From Hadesarchaea archaeon (GTDB lineage: Archaea; Hadarchaeota; Hadarchaeia; Hadarchaeales; Hadarchaeaceae): a DNA stretch of 19,856 bases. Shown piece by piece: positions 7,981 to 14,528 of this stretch. How positions within the stretch are numbered: the first letter of the stretch is position 1; every line of letters begins with the position of its first letter. The notes under the pieces were generated by a model. It did no database searches, was not told where the DNA came from, and saw only the letters and a list, made by a program, of their open reading frames with translations. The position numbers and the translations under genes are program-made. Where the stretch lies: the NCBI GenBank assembly GCA_030615805.1, contig JAUWYN010000012.1, positions 1-19,856 of the forward strand, read 5' to 3'.

Positions 7981-8526
7981 ATGGGGGAAAGAGCCCTCGG
8001 TTGGGGCCTCAGGCTGCTGGGGATTGCCCTCTTCATCGGACCATTCATCGCAGCGTTTGCGGCCCATAACTGGGACCTCCAAGCGGCCGTGATGCCCAGC
8101 CAAGAGGAAATGGATGAAGTGAGGGAAACGATCAGTGGGGTATTTAGTGGAGAATTTTCGGGGGACATATTAGAGAATCAAGGCCCCCCCACAATCGATT
8201 TGGTGACCAGCCAAGTTAGTGTGACAGTCAAGTTTACCTCTCCCTTCAATCTTGACGTGAAAATCACGGATATCTCCGGAGGGTTTTCCTGCGAGCAACA
8301 CGGCGATGTGTTACTTGCCCATGTACAGATGGATGAGCAGGAGGTCAACCTCCCGGCCAATGGAACGGCGACTTTCACCTTGGTCGGGACGCTCACCCCA
8401 GAGGGCAATCAGCACATAGTGAATGTCCATGGGGGGAGTCCACCGAGTGTTACTCCTACTAACATGAGTTTCGAGTTGGAGTTCTACGGGGTAACCGTAA
8501 GGGTGGAAAACATGTTTGGGGGCTAA
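7981..8526 (+). CDS. Membrane-anchored beta-rich protein of unknown function
   Basis: A 181-residue protein I do not recognise as a named family. Residues about 7-28 form one hydrophobic helix (LGWGLRLLGIALFIGPFIAAFAA). The rest should lie outside the membrane: an acidic linker (about 40-66), then alternating beta-type stretches such as DLVTSQVSVTVKFTSPFNLDVKITDISGGF and later NLPANGTATFTLVGTL. The pattern of a V-rich strand, SPFNLDVKI and NGTATF resembles LEA14/WHy-like or immunoglobulin-like extracellular domains, which is an inference from texture only. It is followed after 3 bases by a four-helix membrane protein, so the two are probably coupled and may form a complex in the envelope. Confidence 0.8.
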   Translation: MGERALGWGLRLLGIALFIGPFIAAFAAHNWDLQAAVMPSQEEMDEVRETISGVFSGEFSGDILENQGPPTIDLVTSQVSVTVKFTSPFNLDVKITDISGGFSCEQHGDVLLAHVQMDEQEVNLPANGTATFTLVGTLTPEGNQHIVNVHGGSPPSVTPTNMSFELEFYGVTVRVENMFGG

Positions 8527-8529
8527 GGA

Positions 8530-9132
8530 ATGAAGACGCGCTTGCCGCAGGTGAACTGGCTCGGCTTGGTCGCGGGCGTGTTGATGCTGATGCTACCGTT
8601 TCTCGGCCCGTGGTGGAGCGCCACGGTCGGGACCGGGGCGGCGGACGTTGCGCTGTCCCCCTTCGACTACAACATAAGTTTGTTGGGGCAGCCGATCTCG
8701 TCGACGTTGGTCGGGTACTTCCTCTTGGCGGCCAAACTCTCGGTCATAATCGGCGGGGCTCTTATGATCGCCGGCTCCGTGGGGGCCAAGCGATGGTGGG
8801 GAAGGCGTTTGGTTCGGTTCGGGGCGATGAAGGTGTTTTGGATGCTCATCGGGTTAATAGCGTTGTTGTTGGTGGGGGCCTTTTTCGTGAATAGCATTTT
8901 ACCGAGTTTATTGGGAGGGATGGGCGGAGAGGAAGTGGCAATGCAGCTCAACGTGCCCTATATAGCAGGGACCACGACATCGACGATTCAGGTGGGTGAC
9001 GCAGCCACGATTACCGCGCCGATAACCTCATCGCTCACCGGAATCTTCTGGGTGGCGGTGTTGGCGGCGGCCTTAGGGGTCGCGGCGAGAATCTACCACC
9101 GAAGGTTCGTGAAGCTTGAGAAGTCGAAGTGA
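8530..9132 (+). CDS. Four-helix membrane protein of unknown function
   Basis: A 200-residue membrane protein with no family I recognise. Hydrophobic segments lie at about residues 11-28, 60-84, 98-122 and 168-188. Between the first and second is a loop with GPWWSATVGTGAADVALSPF, and between the third and fourth a Gly-, Thr- and Ser-rich loop of about 45 residues (LNVPYIAGTTTSTIQVGDAA). The C-terminus is basic (RIYHRRFVKLEKSK) and probably cytosolic. Its ATG follows the stop of the beta-rich protein by 3 bases, so the two likely act together. The last 60 bases overlap, on the other strand, the end of a possible small gene at 9073-9294. Confidence 0.8.
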   Translation: MKTRLPQVNWLGLVAGVLMLMLPFLGPWWSATVGTGAADVALSPFDYNISLLGQPISSTLVGYFLLAAKLSVIIGGALMIAGSVGAKRWWGRRLVRFGAMKVFWMLIGLIALLLVGAFFVNSILPSLLGGMGGEEVAMQLNVPYIAGTTTSTIQVGDAATITAPITSSLTGIFWVAVLAAALGVAARIYHRRFVKLEKSK

Positions 9133-9294
9133 GGTTGTGGTGCGGCAGGATAGATTATCCTCTTCGTAGGGCTCGCTACTCGGTTTGCTGCTTTGATACC
9201 ACTGATATGCGAAATATGCCAAAACGAGTATAACAATTAATGCAACTACCTTAGAAGTTGCGTTTTGTCCTTTGTTACTGATTCCTGTCCACAT
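9073..9294 (-). CDS. Possible small single-pass membrane protein, 3' end antisense to the 8530 gene
   Basis: A 73-residue frame. Residues about 16-33 form one clean hydrophobic helix (VVALIVILVLAYFAYQWY) followed by a polar acidic stretch SSKPSSEPYEEDN, which reads like a natural small membrane protein. A GAGG element lies about 6 bases before the ATG at 9294. The last 20 codons lie opposite the end of the 8530 gene and look like random translation, so either the reading is genuine with a drifting tail or the true end was lost. No homologue is recognised. Real but uncertain. Confidence 0.45.
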   Translation of the reverse strand: MWTGISNKGQNATSKVVALIVILVLAYFAYQWYQSSKPSSEPYEEDNLSCRTTTSLRLLKLHEPSVVDSRRDP

Positions 9295-9407
9295 ACGATT
9301 GCCTCAGAAAACACTTCCTCTATCGATTTTAACCTTTTCACTCAAGATTTTAAGTATTCAGATTTACTGGGATATGAGATAGCGAGTTCTTGGGGAGTTC
9401 TGGGTCA

Positions 9408-9854
9408 ATGAAGAGGGGAAAAAGTTTATGGTTTTTATTGTTATCCCATCACGGTCCGTCCAGACTCCATCGGACGTTCCACCTTCGCGTGGTTGGAAAA
9501 GATGTCTACCTGTGTGCCAGATGCACGGGAATATTCTTGGGGTTCATCACAGCGTTCTTCCTATTCAGCGCGCTTTCCTCAGCGACTGCTTTCGTGCTGA
9601 TGGCTCTTTTTCCACTTCCAACCGCTGCTGATTGGGTAACTCAGACTCTGGGGCTTAGGGAGAGCAAAAACTGGATTAGAGTAGGGACCGGTTACCTCCT
9701 AGGGGTAGCGTGGGGATTTTTCCTTTCGTTTCTTATCGGGGGTAATTTGAAAATTTTTCTTTATGGTCTAATGGTGCTCGCTGTTTACTATGGAGCAATT
9801 TACACTATCGCTCGGAAAACTGGGATGCTTCGAAACTACTTTCACGGACGATAA
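9408..9854 (+). CDS. DUF2085-family membrane protein
   Basis: A 148-residue membrane protein with the DUF2085 (PF09858) signatures. These are an N-terminal SHHGPSRLHRTFHL, the cysteine pair in CARCTGIFLGF (C36, C39), and the PTAADWVTQTLGLRESKNWIR segment (71-91) followed by GTGYLLGVAWG. Three or four helices follow this pattern. The His and paired Cys suggest metal or haem binding near the membrane, but the function of the family is unknown. I use the ATG at 9408, with GGAG about 10 bases upstream; a TTG at 9390 would add six residues. The 113 bases before it contain the start region of the opposite small gene and no other gene. Confidence 0.85.
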   Translation: MKRGKSLWFLLLSHHGPSRLHRTFHLRVVGKDVYLCARCTGIFLGFITAFFLFSALSSATAFVLMALFPLPTAADWVTQTLGLRESKNWIRVGTGYLLGVAWGFFLSFLIGGNLKIFLYGLMVLAVYYGAIYTIARKTGMLRNYFHGR

Positions 9855-9946
9855 CAAGTGTCTCAGCTGCTAGTAGATCAGAAGCCAGGCATCAGGCTAT
9901 GCCCCCTAATTAACGTAGCAAAGGCAAGTTAAGAATGAAGATAAAC

Positions 9947-9956
9947 TATTTAAATA
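9947..9956 (+). promoter_or_regulatory. TATA box for the 9985 zinc-ribbon gene
   Basis: TATTTAAATA, a palindromic TATA-like element, is centred about 33 bases before the ATG pair at 9982/9985. The 127-base gap in which it sits holds nothing else I can identify. Confidence 0.5.
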
Positions 9957-9984
9957 GCGATATTGCAGTGGAAGAGGGTGGATG

Positions 9985-10167
9985 ATGGCAAAAAAATATA
10001 GCTTGGGAATCCTAGTATTGCTGATATTTTTCTGCTGGCCGGCGGCCATTGTTTACTACTTCACCAGGCCCGAGATAGAGGAACGGACCTGCACGAAGTG
10101 TGGCAGGAAAACTTCTGTAGAGCACGCAGTTTGTCCGTATTGCGGGTATAAGTTCGGTAAAGCTTAG
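9985..10167 (+). CDS. Small membrane protein with C-terminal zinc ribbon
   Basis: A 60-residue protein: one hydrophobic helix (about residues 6-25, LGILVLLIFFCWPAAIVYYF) followed by a zinc ribbon with CTKCG and CPYCG pairs spaced 12 residues apart. Two ATGs occur in tandem (9982 and 9985); the GAGGGTGG ribosome site favours the second. The ribbon would face the cytosol if the N-terminus is outside. The next gene, 21 bases after this stop, also encodes a zinc ribbon with membrane helices, followed by a PrsW-type protease, so the three probably work together at the membrane. I see no named family beyond the zinc-ribbon domain. Confidence 0.8.
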   Translation: MAKKYSLGILVLLIFFCWPAAIVYYFTRPEIEERTCTKCGRKTSVEHAVCPYCGYKFGKA

Positions 10168-10188
10168 TAGACGAAAAAGTGAAGAAGA

Positions 10189-10673
10189 ATGCCGCTTTGT
10201 CCAAAGTGCGGGAAAGAAGTTGAGCTTGGAGCTTCGTTTTGTGGGTACTGCGGCTACAAGCTTCCTGCACATGTTCCCCCACCTCTTGCGGGGATAGGTG
10301 CTGCCAGAAGCAGCGTTGGGGGGGGAGGGATTAGTAGTGTTTGGCGGAGTGCTAGCGTTGATAGATGGTTTGGCTTTCCTTATCGACCTTCTTGGAGGAT
10401 CCTACGAGCGTGTTGAATTGGAGTTCCTTTGGATGAGAAGTGGTTTAATTTCTGTTGCCGCCGCCGAAATCCTAAGCGGGATTACCGTCATACTTGCACT
10501 TTTCTGTATTAGTAATCGGTGCGACAATCGTTCGGTCAGCAACCAAAGGAAGGGTGTTAGGGGCGATTGCATGCGCAGGCCTGATTTTCGTTTTTGGGAT
10601 TGGCACGTTTTACCTACTCCCCCTTGGCGCATTTCTAGCCATTGTGGGCAGCATAGTCGCCTATAAGGAATGA
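10189..10673 (+). pseudogene. Zinc-ribbon membrane protein broken by two single-base insertions
   Basis: The start encodes a zinc ribbon (CPKCG at 4-8, CGYCG at 18-22) and a Pro-rich linker. The frame then leaves coding sequence inside a run of eight G (10318-10325). Dropping one G gives an uninterrupted hydrophobic stretch (GLVVFGGVLALIDGLAFLIDLL). A second break lies at a run of four T (10500-10503); dropping one T continues into SVLVIGATIVRS and two more helices, ending YKE at the TGA 10671-10673. The repaired protein is 160 residues with a ribbon and about four helices. The TGA overlaps an ATG at 10670 (ATGA), the expected start of the protease gene. Both breaks are +1 in homopolymers, so sequencing error or slippage mutation are both possible. 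Confidence 0.72.
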
Positions 10674-10760
10674 TCCGGCGGGGGTCCCATCAAACCAAGA
10701 GCTGGCTTACTCATTCTTTGTTTCTCTATTTCGGCCGCTGCAGGTTCATATGCGGGATAC

Positions 10761-11210
10761 GTGGAAATTTCTTATTTACTCCCACTACTGGCCGCCCCCA
10801 TAACCATTATCGTTTATCTACTTCTCTGCTTGGTGGCCCCGTTTGTCGAAGAGACGGCAAAAATCTTGGGCCTTATCCTAGTCAGAGAGGAGGAAGAGCC
10901 GAGATTTGACGTTGGAGATTGGATGATACTTGGCATTTTCTGTGCCTTTGGGTTTGGGTTGTTAGAAAATATTACGTACTCTATGATGGCATTTTCCGAA
11001 GTTGGAGGCAGCTTCGCTGTCCATCTTTTCGCGATTCGCACGTTTACTGCGTTGACCATGCATGTTGTTTCTACATCAGTAGCAGCCTACGGGTTCGGGC
11101 GTTATGCATATGGTGGGAAGTTCACCTCATTTTTAAAGTACTTTGGTTTAGCCATTATCATCCACGCGGCCTACAACTTTACTGTAAGCCTTTTGACGCC
11201 CCTGTACTAA
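10761..11210 (+). CDS. PrsW-family intramembrane metalloprotease, 5' end frameshifted
   Basis: The intact part encodes 149 residues from a GTG with the PrsW catalytic pattern: VEETAK (Glu30-Glu31), LLENITY (Glu69), TALTMHVV (His101) and IIIHAAYNF (His135), spread over about five helices. PrsW proteases cut membrane-bound regulators such as anti-sigma factors in bacteria; archaeal targets are unknown. The reading frame stays open back to 10674 without a start codon. Removing one base from the five-G run at 10680-10684 joins it to the ATG at 10670, which overlaps the TGA of the zinc-ribbon gene. That gives a 179-residue protein with an extra N-terminal helix (GLLILCFSISAAAGSYAGY), closer to the usual length. 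The family call is good; the real start is inferred. Confidence 0.83.
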   Translation: MEISYLLPLLAAPITIIVYLLLCLVAPFVEETAKILGLILVREEEEPRFDVGDWMILGIFCAFGFGLLENITYSMMAFSEVGGSFAVHLFAIRTFTALTMHVVSTSVAAYGFGRYAYGGKFTSFLKYFGLAIIIHAAYNFTVSLLTPLY

Positions 11211-11338
11211 CGCTTCAGCTATCAGGGATTCTATTGACAAAATTGAAAATCAAGTTGATCACATAACGGCCATGGCAATCCGCGGCGAGTGCACGAGTTC
11301 GGGGCCGAGGGTTAAGTTTCGATTTCGGTTTTCAGTAG

Positions 11339-11412
11339 TGCGGCCGGCGGGATTCGAACCCGCGCTACAGGCTTGGAGGGCCTGAGTCCTAGCCAGGCTG
11401 GACCACGGCCGC
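11339..11412 (-). tRNA. tRNA-Gly (anticodon TCC)
   Basis: A full cloverleaf on the minus strand, 74 bases with discriminator A and no encoded CCA. Acceptor GCGGCCG pairs perfectly with CGGCCGC; the D stem is GTCC/GGAC, the anticodon stem CAGGC/GCCTG, and the T stem GCGGG/CCCGC around TTCGAAT. The anticodon loop is CCTCCAA, giving TCC at 34-36 for GGA codons. Position 33 is C instead of the near-universal U. A TATA-like element lies at 11432-11440. Confidence 0.93.
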
Positions 11413-11431
11413 ACAGTAGATATTTGGCGGG

Positions 11432-11440
11432 ATAAATTAA
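11432..11440 (-). promoter_or_regulatory. TATA box for tRNA-Gly
   Basis: ATAAATTAA on the plus strand (TTAATTTAT on the coding strand) lies 20-28 bases upstream of the tRNA 5' end, the expected archaeal distance. The ABC transporter gene starts on the other strand at 11456, so the 43-base gap serves both directions. Confidence 0.5.
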
Positions 11441-11455
11441 ACTTCTTGGGGTAGT

Positions 11456-12442
11456 ATGCAAGCAATCGTTACCGACGGCCTGACCCGGGAGTTCAACGGC
11501 TTGACCGCGGTCGACCATGTCAATCTCCAAATAAAAAAAGGCGAACTCTTTGGCCTGCTTGGTCCAAACGGCGCGGGAAAGACCACGTTTATCCACATGC
11601 TTTGCACGATTCTTCCACCGACTGAGGGCACCGCGAAGGTTGCGGGCTTCGATATCCACCAAAACTCGGATTCGGTTCGGGCAGCGATAGGGATAGTCTT
11701 CCAAGACCCTTCCCTCGATAACCGCCTGACGGGTAGGGAGAACCTCGATTTTCATGGGCGGGTTTATGGGATGAGCAAAATCCAGAGAGAGAAGCGAATC
11801 GGTGAGGTCTTGAAGCTTGTGGGATTGGAGGAGCGTGCGAACACTTTGGTCCAAACCTACTCGAGCGGGATGAGGCGAAGGCTCGAGATAGCTAGGGGGT
11901 TCATGCATCACCCCAAAATAATGTTCTTAGATGAACCAACCCTCGGGCTGGACCCCCAGACGCGCAGAACGATTTGGGATTACATCCAGATGCTCAACAA
12001 ACAGGAGAAGATCACAATCTTGCTCACGACGCACTATATGGATGAAGCCGACTACCTCTGCGACCGCGTGGGCATCATCGATTGCGGCAAGATCATAGCG
12101 CTGGATAAGCCCGAGAAGCTCAAGGACGAGCTCGAAGGCGACATCGTCTCCCTTGAGGTTCTCCAACCGAAAAAGTACGTTGAAGTCTTTCAGAGGAGCA
12201 AGTACGTGAAAGAGGTGAAGGTGGTGGGGGATTATTTGCACCTCACGGTCACGGGTGCCGAGAAGACCATCCCAAAGCTGATGGAGATTATTGCAAGGCA
12301 TAAGGGCAAGGTGCGCTCGGTGGGTTTGAGGAGCCCGACGCTCGAGGATGTTTTCATCCGCTACACGGGAAGAGGCATCCGTGAAGAGGAGGGCGAGGCG
12401 AAGGAGCAAATGCGCCTGTGGATGAGGGCCCGCAAGGGGTGA
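11456..12442 (+). CDS. ABC transporter ATP-binding protein, DrrA type
   Basis: A 328-residue ATPase that would power an ABC-2 exporter. Walker A GPNGAGKT is at 36-43, the Q loop at about Gln83, the signature YSSGMRRR at 135-142 (one step from the usual LSGGQ, as in DrrA-like proteins), Walker B IMFLDEP at 155-161 and the switch His193 in TTHYMDEAD. The last 100 residues form the accessory C-terminal domain (DUF4162-like) seen in the daunorubicin-resistance group, with the conserved SPTLEDVFIRYTG near the end. The permease start lies 4 bases after this stop. The substrate, a lipid, drug or polymer, cannot be told from sequence. Confidence 0.94.
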   Translation: MQAIVTDGLTREFNGLTAVDHVNLQIKKGELFGLLGPNGAGKTTFIHMLCTILPPTEGTAKVAGFDIHQNSDSVRAAIGIVFQDPSLDNRLTGRENLDFHGRVYGMSKIQREKRIGEVLKLVGLEERANTLVQTYSSGMRRRLEIARGFMHHPKIMFLDEPTLGLDPQTRRTIWDYIQMLNKQEKITILLTTHYMDEADYLCDRVGIIDCGKIIALDKPEKLKDELEGDIVSLEVLQPKKYVEVFQRSKYVKEVKVVGDYLHLTVTGAEKTIPKLMEIIARHKGKVRSVGLRSPTLEDVFIRYTGRGIREEEGEAKEQMRLWMRARKG

Positions 12443-12446
12443 TCGG

Positions 12447-13205
12447 GTGAGTGCTCAAGCAATCTACGTGCTCTGGCTTCGCGACATGAAGTGGTTCATG
12501 CGGGCCAAAGCTAGGATAATCTCGATGATCGTGATGCCATTTCTCTGGCTCGCGATTATCGGGATGGGATTAGGCGCGGTCACCATCCTTCCAGGAGGTG
12601 AGTCTTTCATCGATTTCTTGGCCCCAGGAATCGTCGCGATGGCGGTCCTCTTCAGCGCGACGATGTCGGGCATCTCGGTGCTATGGGATAAGCAGTTCGG
12701 GTTCATGAAAGAGATTCTCGTCGCCCCTGTTTCGCGGGTATCCATCATGCTCGGCAAGGCCTTCGGGGGGACAACGACCTCAATCATCCAAGGATTGCTG
12801 CTCCTTCTTGTTGCTGGGTTAATTGGGGCGAAGATGCCCGGGTTCGCTGGGTTCCTCTTGGTTTTACTTTTCATGATCATTCTAGCGCTCGGCTTCGTCA
12901 GTTTGGGGCTGGCGATTGCTTCGAGAATAGAGGATCCGATCGCGTTCCCGCTCGTGGTAAACTTCCTCATCATGCCCCTCTTTTTCACATCGGGGGCCAT
13001 TTTTCCCATCAGCACCGCGCCGGAGTGGCTGAGGTTAATCGCTTACATTAATCCAGTGACGTATGGGGTCGACGGCTTGAGGGGGGCCATTGGGGTATCC
13101 GGATACCCCGAGTTCCCGCTATGGCTCGACTTCGCCGTTTTGGCAATTTTCTCGTTGGCCATGATTCTGTTGGGGGCATATTTGTTCAAAAAGATGAAAG
13201 CATAA
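12447..13205 (+). CDS. ABC-2 type transporter permease, DrrB type
   Basis: A 252-residue membrane protein with six predicted helices and the ABC-2 signature near the C-terminus (FFTSGAIFPISTAPEWLRLIAYINPVTYGVDGLRGA, in two adjoining parts). The amphipathic N-terminus LRDMKWFMRAKARI and the WDKQFGFMKEILVAPVSR segment, which contacts the ATPase, are typical. The start is GTG at 12447, placed 4 bases after the ATPase stop with a G-rich ribosome site inside the end of that gene. It forms the channel for the DrrA-like ATPase and probably exports one substrate. No neighbouring biosynthetic gene hints at what is exported. Confidence 0.93.
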   Translation: MSAQAIYVLWLRDMKWFMRAKARIISMIVMPFLWLAIIGMGLGAVTILPGGESFIDFLAPGIVAMAVLFSATMSGISVLWDKQFGFMKEILVAPVSRVSIMLGKAFGGTTTSIIQGLLLLLVAGLIGAKMPGFAGFLLVLLFMIILALGFVSLGLAIASRIEDPIAFPLVVNFLIMPLFFTSGAIFPISTAPEWLRLIAYINPVTYGVDGLRGAIGVSGYPEFPLWLDFAVLAIFSLAMILLGAYLFKKMKA

Positions 13206-13285
13206 AAATTAGAAAGCCCTCAGACCAGCTCGCTGCCCGCTCGGATGGCGTTTGGCCCCCACTATTCTCTAATCTTCACTAGCTT

Positions 13286-13384
13286 CTATTGCCCGAGTAA
13301 GATAAGCAAGGCCGAGGCCGCCATCGAAAGGATGAAGAGGAGAATGATGAGCAGTGCCAAGAGTGCTTTCGTTCTCTCTTTCAT
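13286..13384 (-). CDS. Tiny single-helix membrane protein (32 residues)
   Basis: A 32-residue frame: a short basic start MKERTK, then one hydrophobic helix (ALLALLIILLFILSMAAS) ending LLGQ. An AGGGTGA ribosome site lies about 6 bases before the ATG, and a TATA-like ATATAAATTT lies about 40 bases upstream, shared with the divergent gene at 13452. The longer in-frame reading back to 13534 would run through that gene and has no support. Nothing is known about its function; tiny hydrophobic proteins often tune transporters or membrane proteases. No homologue recognised. Confidence 0.55.
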   Translation of the reverse strand: MKERTKALLALLIILLFILSMAASALLILLGQ

Positions 13385-13420
13385 CACAGTCACCCTAAAG
13401 GTCTCGCGGCCATCTGAACT

Positions 13421-13431
13421 GAAATTTATAT
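13421..13431. promoter_or_regulatory. TATA region shared by two divergent small genes
   Basis: GAAATTTATAT reads as TTTATAT on the plus strand, 25-28 bases before the TTG at 13452, and as ATATAAATTTC on the minus strand, about 40 bases before the ATG at 13384 with its own ribosome site in between. One near-symmetric element may serve both genes. Confidence 0.5.
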
Positions 13432-13451
13432 GTGGTACAGATATAACCCAT

Positions 13452-13700
13452 TTGTGCAAAATCGAAAGTTCCCCAAAGGGTGAGGTTGTGTCGATTAAGG
13501 GATATGTTGAGTACAAAAGCAGGGAATTTTGCAAGGATGTGAGATGCCCAGTTCAGCTGGAGCTAAATTCCACAAAACCTGGCTCGGAAGAATACGAAAA
13601 AATAAGGCAAACCTGCAGAACCGATTGTAAACACACCACATGGGAGTTCCACCACTGGCTGATTGACAAAGGCTATTTAATCGTCAAGCCTGAAAAGTAG
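13452..13700 (+). CDS. Small Cys-rich protein of unknown function
   Basis: An 82-residue soluble protein read from the TTG at 13452. Cysteines occur at 2, 27, 32, 55 and 59, arranged as CKDVRC and CRTDC, followed by HTTWEFHHWLIDKGYLIVKPE. The paired cysteines plus His suggest a metal site or disulfides. The open frame extends upstream to 13245, but that part lies across the divergent promoter and the opposite small gene. The TATA-like element 26 bases before the TTG supports a leaderless start there. The stop directly abuts the AGGAGG ribosome site of the LsrF-like gene, so they are likely cotranscribed. I recall similar small archaeal proteins but cannot name the family. Confidence 0.68.
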   Translation: MCKIESSPKGEVVSIKGYVEYKSREFCKDVRCPVQLELNSTKPGSEEYEKIRQTCRTDCKHTTWEFHHWLIDKGYLIVKPEK

Positions 13701-13713
13701 AGGAGGCGCGAGT

Positions 13714-14517
13714 ATGGATTGGGGAATGAAAAACAGGCTTGCACAACTGATCCAACCCGATGGCAGGGCTCTCTTTTTGCCCATAGATCACGGGTATTTC
13801 CAAGGTCCCACACGTAAATTAGAGGAGCCAGGCAAGACCGTTAAGCCCCTCCTCCCCTACGCGGATGCCATTATGCTCACGAGGGGAATATTGCGCTCGT
13901 CAATAGATCCCGAGAACACCAAACCGATTATCCTCAGGGTCTCCGGCGGCACGAGCATGGCCAGAAAAGAGGAGCTGTCTCACGAGGGAATTACCACTTC
14001 GGTGAAGGAAGCCGTCCGACTCAACGCCAGCGCGGTGTCCCTCTCCATATTCGTGGGCAGTGAGCACGAGCACGAATCGCTGTTAAACCTGTCGAACCTC
14101 GTCAACGAGTGCGAGGAGTATGGTATTCCGGCAATGGCGGTCACGGCTGTGGGCAAAGAGTTAGAAAAGCGTGAACCCCGATACCTCGCTTTGGCTTGCA
14201 GAATCGCCGCGGAACTGGGCGCACGAGTGGTAAAAACGTACTATTGCAAAGAAGGTTTTGAAAAGGTTGTGAGGGGGTGCCCCGTCCCCGTGGTTATGGC
14301 GGGGGGACCCAAAGTGGAGACCGAGCTTGAGGTCTTCGAGTTTGTTCATGATGGGATTCAGAAAGGTGCTATAGGCGTAAATTTGGGGAGAAATGTCTGG
14401 CAATCGGATTACCCGGTGGCGATGATCAGAGCCATTCGTTCCATTATTCATGAAAATGCCGCCCCGAAAGAAGCGCAAGCGCTATTCGATGAAATCAAAA
14501 GTGGCAAGAAAAAGTAG
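13714..14517 (+). CDS. lsrF: LsrF-like class I aldolase/thiolase (DeoC/FbaB family)
   Basis: A 267-residue TIM barrel closely resembling LsrF, 3-hydroxy-5-phosphonooxypentane-2,4-dione thiolase. That enzyme moves an acetyl group from phospho-AI-2 breakdown product to CoA. Shared blocks are LPIDHGYFQGPT (22-33), TRGILRS (56-62), GSEHEHES (115-122) and VVKTYYCKEGFE (172-183), where Lys174 would form the Schiff base, then GCPVPVVMAGGPK (188-200) and GRNVWQS (225-231). Other members of this family are archaeal fructose-bisphosphate aldolases and ADH synthase, so the substrate could differ. An AGGAGG ribosome site lies 7 bases before the ATG. No lsrK, lsrG or Lsr transporter is in the window, so an AI-2 role is not supported by context. 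The dehydrogenase and isomerase downstream suggest sugar or keto-compound metabolism. Confidence 0.85.
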   Translation: MDWGMKNRLAQLIQPDGRALFLPIDHGYFQGPTRKLEEPGKTVKPLLPYADAIMLTRGILRSSIDPENTKPIILRVSGGTSMARKEELSHEGITTSVKEAVRLNASAVSLSIFVGSEHEHESLLNLSNLVNECEEYGIPAMAVTAVGKELEKREPRYLALACRIAAELGARVVKTYYCKEGFEKVVRGCPVPVVMAGGPKVETELEVFEFVHDGIQKGAIGVNLGRNVWQSDYPVAMIRAIRSIIHENAAPKEAQALFDEIKSGKKK

Positions 14518-14528
14518 GTAAAAATCAA

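Noticed and set aside
10671..10673. In-frame TGA between the zinc-ribbon protein and PrsW as a recoded (readthrough or selenocysteine) codon
   Set aside because: An ATG overlapping the TGA gives a normal coupled start after a one-base repair of the G5 run; no SECIS-like structure is evident.
13245..13451. Upstream extension of the Cys-rich protein by 69 codons
   Set aside because: It would read through a divergent TATA region and opposite the tiny membrane gene; the sequence does not resemble a domain.
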